Below are positions 8,881-17,794 of a stretch of 64,000 bases of DNA, in pieces (positions within the stretch are counted from its first letter, which is position 1; each line of letters opens with the position of its first letter). A program made the position numbers and the translations under genes. The notes below the pieces were generated by a model. The model was not told where the DNA came from, searched no databases, and saw only the letters and a program-made list of their open reading frames with translations. The stretch is from Sinorhizobium alkalisoli (lineage in GTDB: Bacteria > Pseudomonadota > Alphaproteobacteria > Rhizobiales > Rhizobiaceae). The stretch lies in NCBI RefSeq assembly GCF_008932245.1, contig NZ_CP034909.1, positions 2,901,001-2,965,000 of the forward strand. Direction: 5' to 3'.

Positions 8881-9363
8881 TCAACGGGGAAATGAATATC
8901 GCTCGACGATAGCCCAGATTTCCTTGTTGATCCTCATGATCTGCTCGATCGCCTCGTTGATCCTGGCGATCTCCGAATCGTCAATCTGTTCGATCTTGCC
9001 GTATTTGATCGTGTCCTTGCTGTCGAAAATGCTCATCAGCTGAGTGCTCGCCTGGTCTCCGGTTTCGTCGAAGGAATAGATGCAGTGGCTGTACTTGTTC
9101 CTGAGTTTGCCCTGCCGGCCAAGCTGCTGTGTCACTGCGAGAATCTCCTGCCGCCGAGCAAGCGGCGTCTTTTCCAATTTGGCGAGCCGTTCGACGAGCT
9201 CGAGACGGGCGCGCGTCGTATTCAGCGTCAAAAAGATGACGATGGCGGTTTCCTTGTCCACCTTCGCAAGGCCCGCAATCAGGTAGATGAGCAGACTTTC
9301 CGTGTTGGTCCACGTGTAGTTCAGCTGTCCGATTAAAAGGAGTATCTCGTGGAATTTCTTCAT
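8881..9363 (-). CDS. Hypothetical protein, mostly helical
   Basis: 160 residues from the ATG at 9363, which has AGGGA 8 bases before it (an upstream ATG has no good site). The sequence is rich in Leu, Ile, Glu and Arg and seems helical throughout (ILLLIGQLNYTWTNTESLLI, then ETAIVIFLTLNTTRARLELV), with no signal peptide and no clear membrane span. Codon use is less GC-rich than in neighbours. I do not recognise the family. It stands alone between the LuxR regulator and the Gly-rich gene, transcribed towards the former. Its coherent amphipathic pattern and ribosome site make it a believable gene. Confidence 0.6.
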   Translation of the reverse strand: MKKFHEILLLIGQLNYTWTNTESLLIYLIAGLAKVDKETAIVIFLTLNTTRARLELVERLAKLEKTPLARRQEILAVTQQLGRQGKLRNKYSHCIYSFDETGDQASTQLMSIFDSKDTIKYGKIEQIDDSEIARINEAIEQIMRINKEIWAIVERYSFPR

Positions 9364-9876
9364 GAGCAGCATCCCTTTACAGCCACAATAGCGCATTCCG
9401 GTCTTCGGATAAATTTACAGCGAACGAAACGCATCGGCCGCAGAATACCTCCGAGGCGGTAGCCTCTGACCCCCGAAAGTCTTTCCGGGATAGGTCGCAC
9501 ACGCAACAACCTCTTACGGGTGATCAATCTTTGCCGCTCATCGCCTAGGGGGGTTAGCCCGAACTGACAGCTTACAATTCCAGCCTGTTAGCAACACACT
9601 TTTCACGCACAACAGAGGGCAGGTATGCCCAGGTTTGCGTTGATCCAGTACTGCGTTTAGGGCGGAATGCCCCCTCGAAAGCCTGGCTGCCGTTCCCGAC
9701 GAGCAAGGGAGGTGAATGCCAGGCAAGTAGCGCCAATCCCGGCCGCGCATTTCCGTGCGCCCGGAGATCCTTTCCACTGAAAAACTTCATTTCAACTTCA
9801 GACCGCGCACGGCCAAGATCCGCGTGAGAGATGAAAGCGGTTCGGTCGTAGCGGCCTCAACTTTGAGGACGTAGCT
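9364..9876. other. Upstream region of the Gly-rich secretion locus
   Basis: A 513-base gap with no supported gene between diverging genes. It must carry the promoter of the 571-residue protein gene, but no clear -35/-10 pair stands out. Open frames here are short and carry no coherent protein pattern. Confidence 0.4.
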
Positions 9877-11592
9877 ATGAGCAATAACAAAAACTTCTTG
9901 TGGCCATGGGATAATCAGTCGCAAAGCCAGGACCAGTTGCAGGGCCAGGCCCAAGCCGAGCTTCAGGCCCAGCTCGAGCTCCAGGAACAGGAGCAAGAAC
10001 AGGAGCAGGAGCAGGAGCAGGAGCAAGATCAGGACCAAGATCAGGATCAGGACCAGGACCAGTATCAGGGTCAGTACAGTGAATCTTATAACGGCAACCT
10101 GAACGGCAACGGCAACGGCAACGGCAACCTCAACCTGAACGGAAACGGCAATGGCAATCTCAACCTGAACGGAAACGGCAATGCCAATGCCAATGCGAAC
10201 GATAATACGAACAGCAATAGCAACACCAACACCAGCGACACCACGGTCGACGTATCGAGCACGACCGACGTCGACGTCGACATCGATCTTGATCTGAGCG
10301 GCTATGAGCCGTCCGACGATGACTTTGTCGACATCGACAATTCGTCGATCCATGGCATGGCGAATGTCAGCTTCAGCAACATCCTCAACGGCTCGCTCAA
10401 TGGTGCGGGCAATGATGTCGGCAACGTCATCAGCCAGTCCGCCATCATGTCGGACGACGACCACCTGCATGGTGTCTCCAACAGCGGCACCCTGAACCTG
10501 AATGGCACGGCCACCGGCGGCACGGCCACCTCCGACGACGGCATCGACGCCGAGGGTGATGGCGGTTCGGGCGGCGATGATGCCGATGCCGATGGCGGAA
10601 ACGGCGGCGACGGCGGTCTTGCCGTTGGCGGCTTCTCGTTTGGCGGTGATGCCGATGGCGGAAACGCCGATAGCGACGCGGACGGTGGCGACGGATTCGG
10701 CGGCATTGCTGCGAGCGTCGGTGTCGGCACCGGCGGCGCTAGTGGGAGCGCAGATGGTGGCGCGGCAACCGGCGGTGCCGGCGGCAACGGCGGCGCAGGC
10801 CTCGGCGTCGGTCTCGGGCTCGGTGTCGGTCTCGGCGTCGGCGCTGCGGCCGGCGGCGACGGCGGCGACAACGCAGCCGGCAACGGTGGCGAATCCGGCG
10901 ACATCGAGAGTGATGACGCCGAAACCGACGACGCCGGGGACGGTGGCGACGCTGCCGACGACGCCGATTTCTCGATCCCGATCCTGAACATCGGTGGCGA
11001 CGGCGGCGACAATGAAGGCGGCAACAGCGTCGCTTTCGGCGAGACCGGCAACGCCAATGGCGGCAGCGCCGATGATGCCGGCGACGGCGGCAACGCGCTT
11101 GGTGCAGGCGTCGGCGTTGGCACGGGTATCGGGCTCGGCGCCGGTAATGGCGGCGGCGGCGGCGGTGGTGGTGGTGCCTCCGCGGATGGCGGAACGACCG
11201 GCAATGCCAGTGGCGGTACCGGCACGGGCGGAGCGGCGACCGGCGGCGCGGGTGAAGGCGGCCTTGCGCTCAGCGGCGCATGGGCCGGAGATGCCTCGGC
11301 CGACGGTGGCGCGGGCGGAGCGGCGACCGGCGGCGCTGGCGGTGGCGGCGGGGCCGGCGGCACTGCCACGACCGGAGACGGCGGCTTTGGCGATGCCGGA
11401 ACATGGGGCTCCTACAACGGAGACGATGGCTTCGTTGAAGGGATTTCCTCGGCGACAGCCGATGCCGTGATCGACACCAACGCCTTCAACCAGCAGATCG
11501 TGCTCGGCGCCAATCTGCAGGGCAATACTGTCGACATGACGATCGTCGGCGGCGACTACAGCACATCGATCATCGGCGAAGACGACGCCTGA
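9877..11592 (+). CDS. Gln/Asn/Gly-rich low-complexity protein, probable type I secretion substrate
   Basis: 571 residues in blocks. Residues 1-67 are Gln-rich with alternating Glu-Gln then Asp-Gln dipeptides; 70-125 alternate Asn and Gly (NGNGNGN, NLNLNGN); ~125-155 are Thr/Asp-rich; ~155-215 are ordinary sequence (MANVSFSNILNGSLNGAG); ~215-520 are Gly/Ala/Asp-rich with many GGDGG and GGAGG units; the last ~50 residues are again less biased (NQQIVLGANLQGNTVDM) and end in EDDA. Very acidic, no Sec signal and no cysteine seen. The ATG follows GAGGA. The gene is followed by a hairpin, a partner protein, and ABC/HlyD genes. Export with a C-terminal signal to the cell surface or matrix is inferred; no classical RTX nonapeptide is visible. 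Confidence 0.75.
   Translation: MSNNKNFLWPWDNQSQSQDQLQGQAQAELQAQLELQEQEQEQEQEQEQEQDQDQDQDQDQDQYQGQYSESYNGNLNGNGNGNGNLNLNGNGNGNLNLNGNGNANANANDNTNSNSNTNTSDTTVDVSSTTDVDVDIDLDLSGYEPSDDDFVDIDNSSIHGMANVSFSNILNGSLNGAGNDVGNVISQSAIMSDDDHLHGVSNSGTLNLNGTATGGTATSDDGIDAEGDGGSGGDDADADGGNGGDGGLAVGGFSFGGDADGGNADSDADGGDGFGGIAASVGVGTGGASGSADGGAATGGAGGNGGAGLGVGLGLGVGLGVGAAAGGDGGDNAAGNGGESGDIESDDAETDDAGDGGDAADDADFSIPILNIGGDGGDNEGGNSVAFGETGNANGGSADDAGDGGNALGAGVGVGTGIGLGAGNGGGGGGGGGASADGGTTGNASGGTGTGGAATGGAGEGGLALSGAWAGDASADGGAGGAATGGAGGGGGAGGTATTGDGGFGDAGTWGSYNGDDGFVEGISSATADAVIDTNAFNQQIVLGANLQGNTVDMTIVGGDYSTSIIGEDDA
9975..10205. repeat. Low-complexity coding tandem repeats
   Basis: Short in-frame tandem units inside the 571-residue protein gene: CAGGAG-type units (Gln-Glu), GATCAG/GACCAG units (Gln-Asp) at about 10025-10065, then AACGGC units (Asn-Gly) at about 10095-10185. 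Such arrays are prone to slippage, so the lengths of the tracts may differ between strains. Confidence 0.75.
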
Positions 11593-11640
11593 TCGCAGTG
11601 CAAAGCCGCCGATTCACATGCGGAATCGGGCATTGAACCG

Positions 11641-11667
11641 GACTGCGCGAGCCCGCCTCGCGCAGTC
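11641..11667 (+). terminator. Intercistronic stem-loop after the module 1 substrate gene
   Basis: A perfect 11-base stem (GACTGCGCGAG / CTCGCGCAGTC) with a 5-base loop, 49 bases past the stop at 11592 and 33 bases before the next start. There is no following T-run. In type I secretion operons a hairpin between substrate and transporter genes commonly lowers transporter expression or shields the substrate mRNA. Confidence 0.55.
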
Positions 11668-11700
11668 CAGCAGCACCGCAAGTAAAAAGGGGGGCTGACA

Positions 11701-13764
11701 ATGACCTTGCATTTCGACAAGGCCACCGAGGCCATAGCCCATTTCATCGGACTGTTTGAAATCAAGATCGAGGAGCTTCGGCTGCGCGAGGCCCACGAGG
11801 AGTTCACGGCATCCCGGCAAGACGAGCGGGCCCCGCCGGAACTTCCTTTCGTGCCGGTCAATGTAAAGGCGCCGTACGATCTCGGCGAGTTCAACCCGGA
11901 CGTTCCCTATAAGCCGCTCGCGCCGGAACTGGTGGGGTTGGTGTCCTGGTCGCATGTCGGGCCGCTCCCGCCGACATTCTCCGCACCCGGCGACATGGCA
12001 GCCCTCGCCAAACCCGGGCTCCTCCCCCAGCACTGGTCGACCGCCAAGTCGTCGTCGCAGAAATTTGACTTCGACATCGATCCGCCGGGGTCGGTCGCCT
12101 TATACACCTCCCAATACATACGGCTTTCGGACAGTGATTTCGTCAGCATCGGCGGCCACGGGTTGAATTTCGAGCTGCGGATCGACAACAGCGCGATGCT
12201 GGCCGGGCTTATCGAGACCGCACGGCAAGTTTCCCCCCTCGCGGACGCGGAGGAGCCTGGCTCCCCGGACGCGGCTCTCACCTTCATCGACACCGCATCG
12301 CAGCAGCTGGACGCCCATTCCGCAGAGAGCGGCGGCGAGCACGGCCTGTTCGTGGCCAAGTCCGAGACGCTCGAAGGCACCTACGTCAATGGTGAACTCG
12401 TCGACGAAGCGCCGCGCCTCGAAGACTACCTTCCTGAACCGGACGAGACGGCCGCCGACACACCGACCCTATCCTCACAGGCCAGCGGATCCTTCGCTGC
12501 GAGCGAAGGTCCGGTGGCGGCAGGGGCTTCGGTCGAGCTGGAGGCCGGCGGCAATACCCTGGTCAATTCCGTCGTGCTGACGAACAACTGGCTGCAATCG
12601 CATGTCCTGGCCGTTGCCGGCGATCATGTCGAACTCAATGTGATCGTCCAGATCAACGCCTGGTGCGACAGCGATCTCGTAAGCCCTGCCCTCAACGACT
12701 GGAAGCTGATTGCGGAGAATCCGACCCAGGCCTTCAACGTCGCGATGTTCAAGCATCTGGATCCCTCGCCCGCGGAAGCGGGGCACGCCGGCAACGGCGA
12801 CTTTCCCAAGGTCTGGGCGATCACGGAGATCAAGGGCGACCTCCTGATCATGAACTGGCTCGAGCAATTCACCTTCATGACGGATGAGGACGTCGCCATT
12901 CTGTCATGCGCTGGCTCGACGACCTCGATCATTGCCGGCGGCAACACCGCGGTCAATAATATCTCGCTCGCCGAACTGGGCTCGTACTACGATCTCATCT
13001 TCGTCGGCGGGCATGTCTACGACGCCAACATCATCCAGCAGCTGAATATTCTCTTCGACAACGACCTGGTCGGCGCCGTCGACGGCTTCGGAACGAGCGG
13101 GGAAGGATCCGTATCCACGGGCGGCAATCTGCTCTGGAACTATGCGGGTATCGTGGAAGCCGGTGGCGCGATGAGCGTCAAGCCGATGCCGCAGTCCTAT
13201 CTCGATGCCCTCGACAAGCTGGCGAACGGCAAGAAGTCGCTCTCGAACGATGTCCTCCAGGATGACGTTTTCGCCGGCATGAATGGGCTGAAGGTGCTCT
13301 ATATTTCGGGCAACCTCGTCAATCTCAACTACGTCAAGCAAACGACCATTCTCGGAGACAGCGACCAGGTCGCCTTGGCGAAAAGTGCTCTGATGACCGG
13401 TTCCGACGGGGACTGGTCGATCTCGACCGGCTCGAATGTCCTTGTCAACCATGCGGGAATTCTCGACGTCGATACAGGCGCGACGATCTATGCCGGCGGC
13501 GGCGCCTATTCCGACGAAGTTCTCATCCAGGCCGAGTTGATCACCGACGAGCCCTACCTCGGCGGCCAGGATCCCGATGCGCTGGTGAACGAAGCGGTCG
13601 CCTTTCTCGGCGACGACATGATGGCTCCCGACCCCGGGCCACAGCCGATGGAGCACGGGCAGTCGGACTTCGGGCGATCTCACAATGACAGGACGGACAA
13701 GGGACCGTCCGATCATGCCTCGCCCCATATCGATGCCGATCCCATGCACAGCATGCTTGCCTGA
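11701..13764 (+). CDS. Unknown repeat protein of the type I secretion locus
   Basis: 687 residues, no family recognised. The first ~280 residues are non-repetitive and Pro/Asp-rich. From ~283 to ~615 there are degenerate repeats of about 90-110 residues that start with GGNTLVN-like motifs (GGNTAVN, GGNLLWN, GSNVLVN) and three of which include a hydrophobic stretch ending in a D-x-D turn (QINAWCDSDLV, QLNILFDNDLV, QTTILGDSDQV). The tail is His/Asp-rich. No Sec signal. It sits between a Gly-rich protein gene and the ABC gene (20 bases upstream of the latter's start), so it may be a second exported protein or a surface partner; the patterned beta-strand repeats favour the former. Confidence 0.72.
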   Translation: MTLHFDKATEAIAHFIGLFEIKIEELRLREAHEEFTASRQDERAPPELPFVPVNVKAPYDLGEFNPDVPYKPLAPELVGLVSWSHVGPLPPTFSAPGDMAALAKPGLLPQHWSTAKSSSQKFDFDIDPPGSVALYTSQYIRLSDSDFVSIGGHGLNFELRIDNSAMLAGLIETARQVSPLADAEEPGSPDAALTFIDTASQQLDAHSAESGGEHGLFVAKSETLEGTYVNGELVDEAPRLEDYLPEPDETAADTPTLSSQASGSFAASEGPVAAGASVELEAGGNTLVNSVVLTNNWLQSHVLAVAGDHVELNVIVQINAWCDSDLVSPALNDWKLIAENPTQAFNVAMFKHLDPSPAEAGHAGNGDFPKVWAITEIKGDLLIMNWLEQFTFMTDEDVAILSCAGSTTSIIAGGNTAVNNISLAELGSYYDLIFVGGHVYDANIIQQLNILFDNDLVGAVDGFGTSGEGSVSTGGNLLWNYAGIVEAGGAMSVKPMPQSYLDALDKLANGKKSLSNDVLQDDVFAGMNGLKVLYISGNLVNLNYVKQTTILGDSDQVALAKSALMTGSDGDWSISTGSNVLVNHAGILDVDTGATIYAGGGAYSDEVLIQAELITDEPYLGGQDPDALVNEAVAFLGDDMMAPDPGPQPMEHGQSDFGRSHNDRTDKGPSDHASPHIDADPMHSMLA

Positions 13765-13784
13765 CCGGGACGCGGGAGGAGATC

Positions 13785-16157
13785 ATGGCCGACACCCCCG
13801 CCCCGTCCCTGCGACTATCCGCAAGCGACGGCGAGAAGATTTTTTCTGCTGAGGCCGTAACGGATCAGCCACAGCGGAAGATCGATGCAGAGGCTGCCGG
13901 GCAGCAATTGCTTCGCGAGATCGATAATCGGGAGGATGTATTGAATAGCACCGTGAAGAAGATCGATGGGGTTCTCTATGAGCTTCGTGGCGGAGCCGCT
14001 GCGAGCGACCGCCCGGGCACGAATTCCGCAAACCCCACGCCGTCGGCGCCGATCGGAGAGGCCGCAACGGCATCGGGCGCAGCAGCAAGGCCCGAAAGCG
14101 CACGACAGGCACGGCCGGCCCCGAAGGCCGTTCCTCCGGTTGAAGCGGAAGTCCGGCCCGAACTGCGTGACCAGGGCAAGCCTCGGCCCACCCGGGAGGC
14201 AGATGAACCGGCCCCACGCGGGGAGAAGCCGGCCCCGGAGACCAAGGCCGAGGCGAAGGCCGAGGTGAAGGACAAGACCAGCGTGCCGGGAATGGTCGTG
14301 ATCGACGGCGACCGCGGCCCGATCAAGACTGAGAACCGGTCGCCCGACAAGGGTGGTTCGGACGGCGGCGGTTCGGACGGCGGCGGCAATGGCGGCGGCG
14401 GCAAGGGTGGCGGCGGCGTCTTCCACAAGCGCCTCGGACCGGTCGATTTTTCGGCGAGTCTCAAGGCGGGCCTCAAGGCGATCCGGCAGAACCTGATGAT
14501 CGTGATGGTCTTCACGATCGCCACCAATGTCCTGGTGCTCGCGATACCGGTCTATCTGTTCCAGATATCGGACCGGGTATTGACCAGTCGCTCGATCGAC
14601 ACGCTGGTCATGCTCACCGTCCTGATCGTCGCCGCGGTGATCCTTCAGGCGGTCTTCGACGGAATTCGCCGCATGATCCTCATGCGAACGGCAGTGGAGG
14701 TCGCCGCCCAGCTCGGCGCCCCGATCCTCAGCGCCGCAGCCAGGGCCTCGCTCCATAGCAACGGGCGCGAATACCAGACGCTGGGCGACCTGCAGCAGCT
14801 TCGCTCCTTCCTGGTCTCCGGCACGCTGCTTTCCTTCCTCGATGCGCCGATCGCGCCGTTCTTCGTCGCGGCGGTTTTCCTGATTCACCCGCATCTCGGC
14901 TCGATCGTCATTGGATCGTCCCTGCTGCTTCTCATCGTCACGGTGCTCAATCAGAAGGCGACGGCCGCGTCCTTCGGCGAGGCTAACAGTTTCCAGACGA
15001 GGGCCAATCTCCACCTCGATTCGATGTCGCGCAATTCGCAGATCATCAATGCGCTCGCGATGATCCCCGAAACTGTTCGCCTATGGGGCAAGGACATGGC
15101 CGGCTCGCTGAAGTCCCAGGTGCTGGCGCAGGACCGCAACATCGCCTTCGCCTCACTTTCCAAGGCCGTGCGGCTCCTCACCCAGGTTTCCATGCTCGGC
15201 TGGGGCGCCAACCTCGCTCTGCAGGGGGAACTCACGGGTGGCATGGTGATCGCAGCCTCGATCATCGCCGGCCGAGCGCTCGGGCCGATCGAGGGCGCGA
15301 TCGAAGGCTGGAATCAGGTCATCCAGTCCCGCGCCGCCTATGGGCGCATCACCTCGCTGCTGCAGAACTCGCCGCTCAATTTCGAGCGGCTGAAGCTGCC
15401 GCAGCCGGAAGGGCGGCTCGACGTGGAACGGCTGCTTTTCGTCCCGCAAGGCACCAAGCGCGTCGTCCTCAACGGCGTGAGCTTCTCGCTGAACCCCGGC
15501 GATTCGCTCGCCGTGATCGGCAGTTCCGGCGCGGGCAAGACGACGCTCGGCAAGATGCTCGTCGGCTCCATCCTGCCGACATCCGGCAATGTCCGGCTCG
15601 ACCTCATGGACCTGAGGAACTGGGACCAGCGACAGTTCGGCGAAAACATCGGCTACCTGCCGCAGGACGTCCAGCTGTTCCCGGGAACGATCAAAGCCAA
15701 TATCGCGCGTATGCAGGAGGAGGCGAGCGACGCCGACATCTACGCTGCCGCCAAGCTCGCCGACGTGCACGACATGATCGCTTTGCTGCCGCACGGATAC
15801 GAGACCTTCGTCACGGCCGACGGCTCGCCGCTCTCCGGCGGGCAGAAGCAGCGCGTCGCGCTTGCCCGCGCCTTTTTCGGCAATCCGCGCATGGTGGTGC
15901 TCGATGAGCCCAACTCCAATCTCGACAGTGCCGGCGAGGTCGCGCTGACGCGCGCGCTCCAGCATGCCAGGGAGCAGAAGATCACCGTAATCACCATCAC
16001 CCAGCGGCCCGCCCTCCTCAGCAGCGTCGACAAGGTGCTGCTTCTGGTGAACGGCACGGTGGCCTTGTTCGGCATGCGCCAGGACGTGCTCAACGCGCTC
16101 TCCGCGCGCGGCATGAATATCGAGGGCAACCCTCTTGCCCAGAACCAGCTGATGTAG
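13785..16157 (+). CDS. Type I secretion ABC transporter (PrtD/PrsD-like), N-terminally extended
   Basis: 790 residues. Residues 1-~215 are a Pro/Ala/Gly/Lys-rich extension ending in a run of GGG units; the PrtD-type membrane domain follows (first span FTIATNVLVLAIPVYLFQI at ~243) and then the ATPase. Walker A is GSSGAGKTT (~579), the signature is an intact LSGGQKQR (~683) and Walker B ends VVLDEPNSNLD with the catalytic Glu. The H-loop reads TITQRPA: Gln stands where His is expected (~739). There is no C39 peptidase domain. It begins 20 bases after the preceding gene with a GGAGGAG site and is followed 6 bases later by its HlyD partner, forming the inner-membrane part of an exporter. Confidence 0.9.
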   Translation: MADTPAPSLRLSASDGEKIFSAEAVTDQPQRKIDAEAAGQQLLREIDNREDVLNSTVKKIDGVLYELRGGAAASDRPGTNSANPTPSAPIGEAATASGAAARPESARQARPAPKAVPPVEAEVRPELRDQGKPRPTREADEPAPRGEKPAPETKAEAKAEVKDKTSVPGMVVIDGDRGPIKTENRSPDKGGSDGGGSDGGGNGGGGKGGGGVFHKRLGPVDFSASLKAGLKAIRQNLMIVMVFTIATNVLVLAIPVYLFQISDRVLTSRSIDTLVMLTVLIVAAVILQAVFDGIRRMILMRTAVEVAAQLGAPILSAAARASLHSNGREYQTLGDLQQLRSFLVSGTLLSFLDAPIAPFFVAAVFLIHPHLGSIVIGSSLLLLIVTVLNQKATAASFGEANSFQTRANLHLDSMSRNSQIINALAMIPETVRLWGKDMAGSLKSQVLAQDRNIAFASLSKAVRLLTQVSMLGWGANLALQGELTGGMVIAASIIAGRALGPIEGAIEGWNQVIQSRAAYGRITSLLQNSPLNFERLKLPQPEGRLDVERLLFVPQGTKRVVLNGVSFSLNPGDSLAVIGSSGAGKTTLGKMLVGSILPTSGNVRLDLMDLRNWDQRQFGENIGYLPQDVQLFPGTIKANIARMQEEASDADIYAAAKLADVHDMIALLPHGYETFVTADGSPLSGGQKQRVALARAFFGNPRMVVLDEPNSNLDSAGEVALTRALQHAREQKITVITITQRPALLSSVDKVLLLVNGTVALFGMRQDVLNALSARGMNIEGNPLAQNQLM

Positions 16158-16163
16158 GCGACC

Positions 16164-17504
16164 ATGGCGCACACAGTCAAAATTCACGACCTCGAGTGGT
16201 ATTCTGAGGTTCCGCGCGCGATCTGGCGGCAGACCCTGATCGGGCTCGTATTGATGGCGGTCACGTTCGGAGGCTTCAGCCTGTGGGCCTTTACCGCGCC
16301 GCTGGCTGCGGCCGTCATCGCCCAGGGAAGCTTCGTCGCAACCGGGCAGAACAAGATCATCCAGCATCTTGAAGGCGGGATCATCGAGGAGATCCTGGTG
16401 AGCGAGGGCGACCATGTGGTGGCGGACCAGCCGCTTGTGCGCCTGGACGAGACGGCGGCGCTCGCCAATGAACGCCAACTCTTTCTGCGACAGGCGAGGC
16501 TCGAGGCGATCGTCGCCCGCCTTACGGCCCAGATCCAGGGCGCCGATTCAATCGTCCTGCCGGACATTCTCTCGCGGCATGTGCAGGATCCGGAGGTTCG
16601 GCCGATCGTCGACAGCCAGGAGCTCAACTTCCGGGCCTGGAAGAGCAAGCTCGACAGCGAAATCGAACTGTTCCGGCAGAACATCGAAGGGTTCCGGTTC
16701 CGCGCCGAAGGTTACACCCAGCAACTCAGGGCAGTTCGCCGGCAACTCACTCTTCTTCAGGAGGAACATGCCGGCAAGCAGACGCTGCTGGCGAAGAACC
16801 TGATCCGCAAGACCGAGATCAAGTCGATCCAGCGGGCGATCGCCGACGCCGAGGGGCAGATCGGCAGACTCATGGCCGAGATTTCGGAAACCGGAGCGCA
16901 GATCCTGAAACAGGAACATCAGATGCGGCAGACGGAAGGAAGCTATCGCGAGGCGGCGCTCGAGGAATTGCAGAAGGTGGAGGCCGAGCTGGACACGGTG
17001 CGCGAGCAATTGAGAGGCGCCGCGAACGTCCTTCGTCGCGCCACCATCAATGCGCCGGTCACCGGTACGGTGGTGCGGCTCCACTACCATACGCCTGGCG
17101 GCGTCATCGAGAGCGGCAAGCCGATCATGGAAATCCTGCCGTCGGACGTCCCGCTCATCATCGAGGCGCAGATCCTGCGCACCGAGATCGACAGCGTGAA
17201 GGTCGGCCAGGACGCCACCGTGCGGCTGACGGCGCTCAACCAGCGCACGACGCCGGTGCTGAACGGCGAAGTCTTCTATGTCTCCGCCGACTCCATTCCC
17301 GACTCGGCAAACACAAGCCAGTCGCGCGAAGTCTATCTTGCCAGGGTCAACCTTCCGGTCAGCGAGCTCTCGCGGGTGCGCGGCTTTGCACCGACCCCCG
17401 GCATGCCGGCAGAGATCCTGATCCAGACGGCCGAGCGCACCTTCTTCGACTACCTGACGAAGCCGATTCGGGACAGCATGGCGCGGGCTTTCATGGAACG
17501 CTGA
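16164..17504 (+). CDS. HlyD-family periplasmic adaptor (PrtE/PrsE-like)
   Basis: 446 residues: a short cytosolic N-terminus, one membrane span (~25-45, IGLVLMAVTFGGFSLWAF), a lipoyl-type half-motif IIQHLEGGIIEEI (~69), a long periplasmic coiled coil (~100-290) and the second barrel/lipoyl half with INAPVTGTVV (~296) and the C-terminal HlyD signature region. It links the ABC protein just upstream to an outer-membrane TolC, for which no gene is seen here. The start is six bases after the ABC stop, so translation is probably coupled. Confidence 0.92.
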   Translation: MAHTVKIHDLEWYSEVPRAIWRQTLIGLVLMAVTFGGFSLWAFTAPLAAAVIAQGSFVATGQNKIIQHLEGGIIEEILVSEGDHVVADQPLVRLDETAALANERQLFLRQARLEAIVARLTAQIQGADSIVLPDILSRHVQDPEVRPIVDSQELNFRAWKSKLDSEIELFRQNIEGFRFRAEGYTQQLRAVRRQLTLLQEEHAGKQTLLAKNLIRKTEIKSIQRAIADAEGQIGRLMAEISETGAQILKQEHQMRQTEGSYREAALEELQKVEAELDTVREQLRGAANVLRRATINAPVTGTVVRLHYHTPGGVIESGKPIMEILPSDVPLIIEAQILRTEIDSVKVGQDATVRLTALNQRTTPVLNGEVFYVSADSIPDSANTSQSREVYLARVNLPVSELSRVRGFAPTPGMPAEILIQTAERTFFDYLTKPIRDSMARAFMER

Positions 17505-17794
17505 CGTCCTTTAAGCGCCATTTCACCACGCCGCTCTTCCCGAATATCGGCTCCGATTTTCAGTCAGATGCGCCGGATGCGCGACGATCATGCCCGCGCC
17601 TCGGGCGAGGTGCGGGCTGCGGTCATATTGCGCCCGCGGCGGGAAGGCTCCTTACACCTTCTGCGTTAATCAGAAAGCATGACCTCCCAGTTTCACCGCC
17701 CTTTTTCTACCTTAAGTGGATAGGTTCAATAGTCGGGGCCGGCGGCGTATAATTGGATTTTGTTTTTAATATATTTTTTCATCGGGGCTGAGCG
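17505..17794. other. Gap with A/T-rich promoter region
   Basis: 290 bases without a gene. The final 90 bases are strongly A/T-rich (a T-run and ATATATT stretch just before 17795), unlike the flanks, and probably hold the promoter of the next gene. Confidence 0.4.

Noticed and set aside
9787..10470. Minus-strand frame rich in Val/Ile/Leu opposite the Gln/Asn-rich gene
   Set aside because: Its hydrophobic dipeptide runs are the complement of the Gln-Glu/Gln-Asp/Asn-Gly tracts; no membrane-protein pattern of loops and charges is present.
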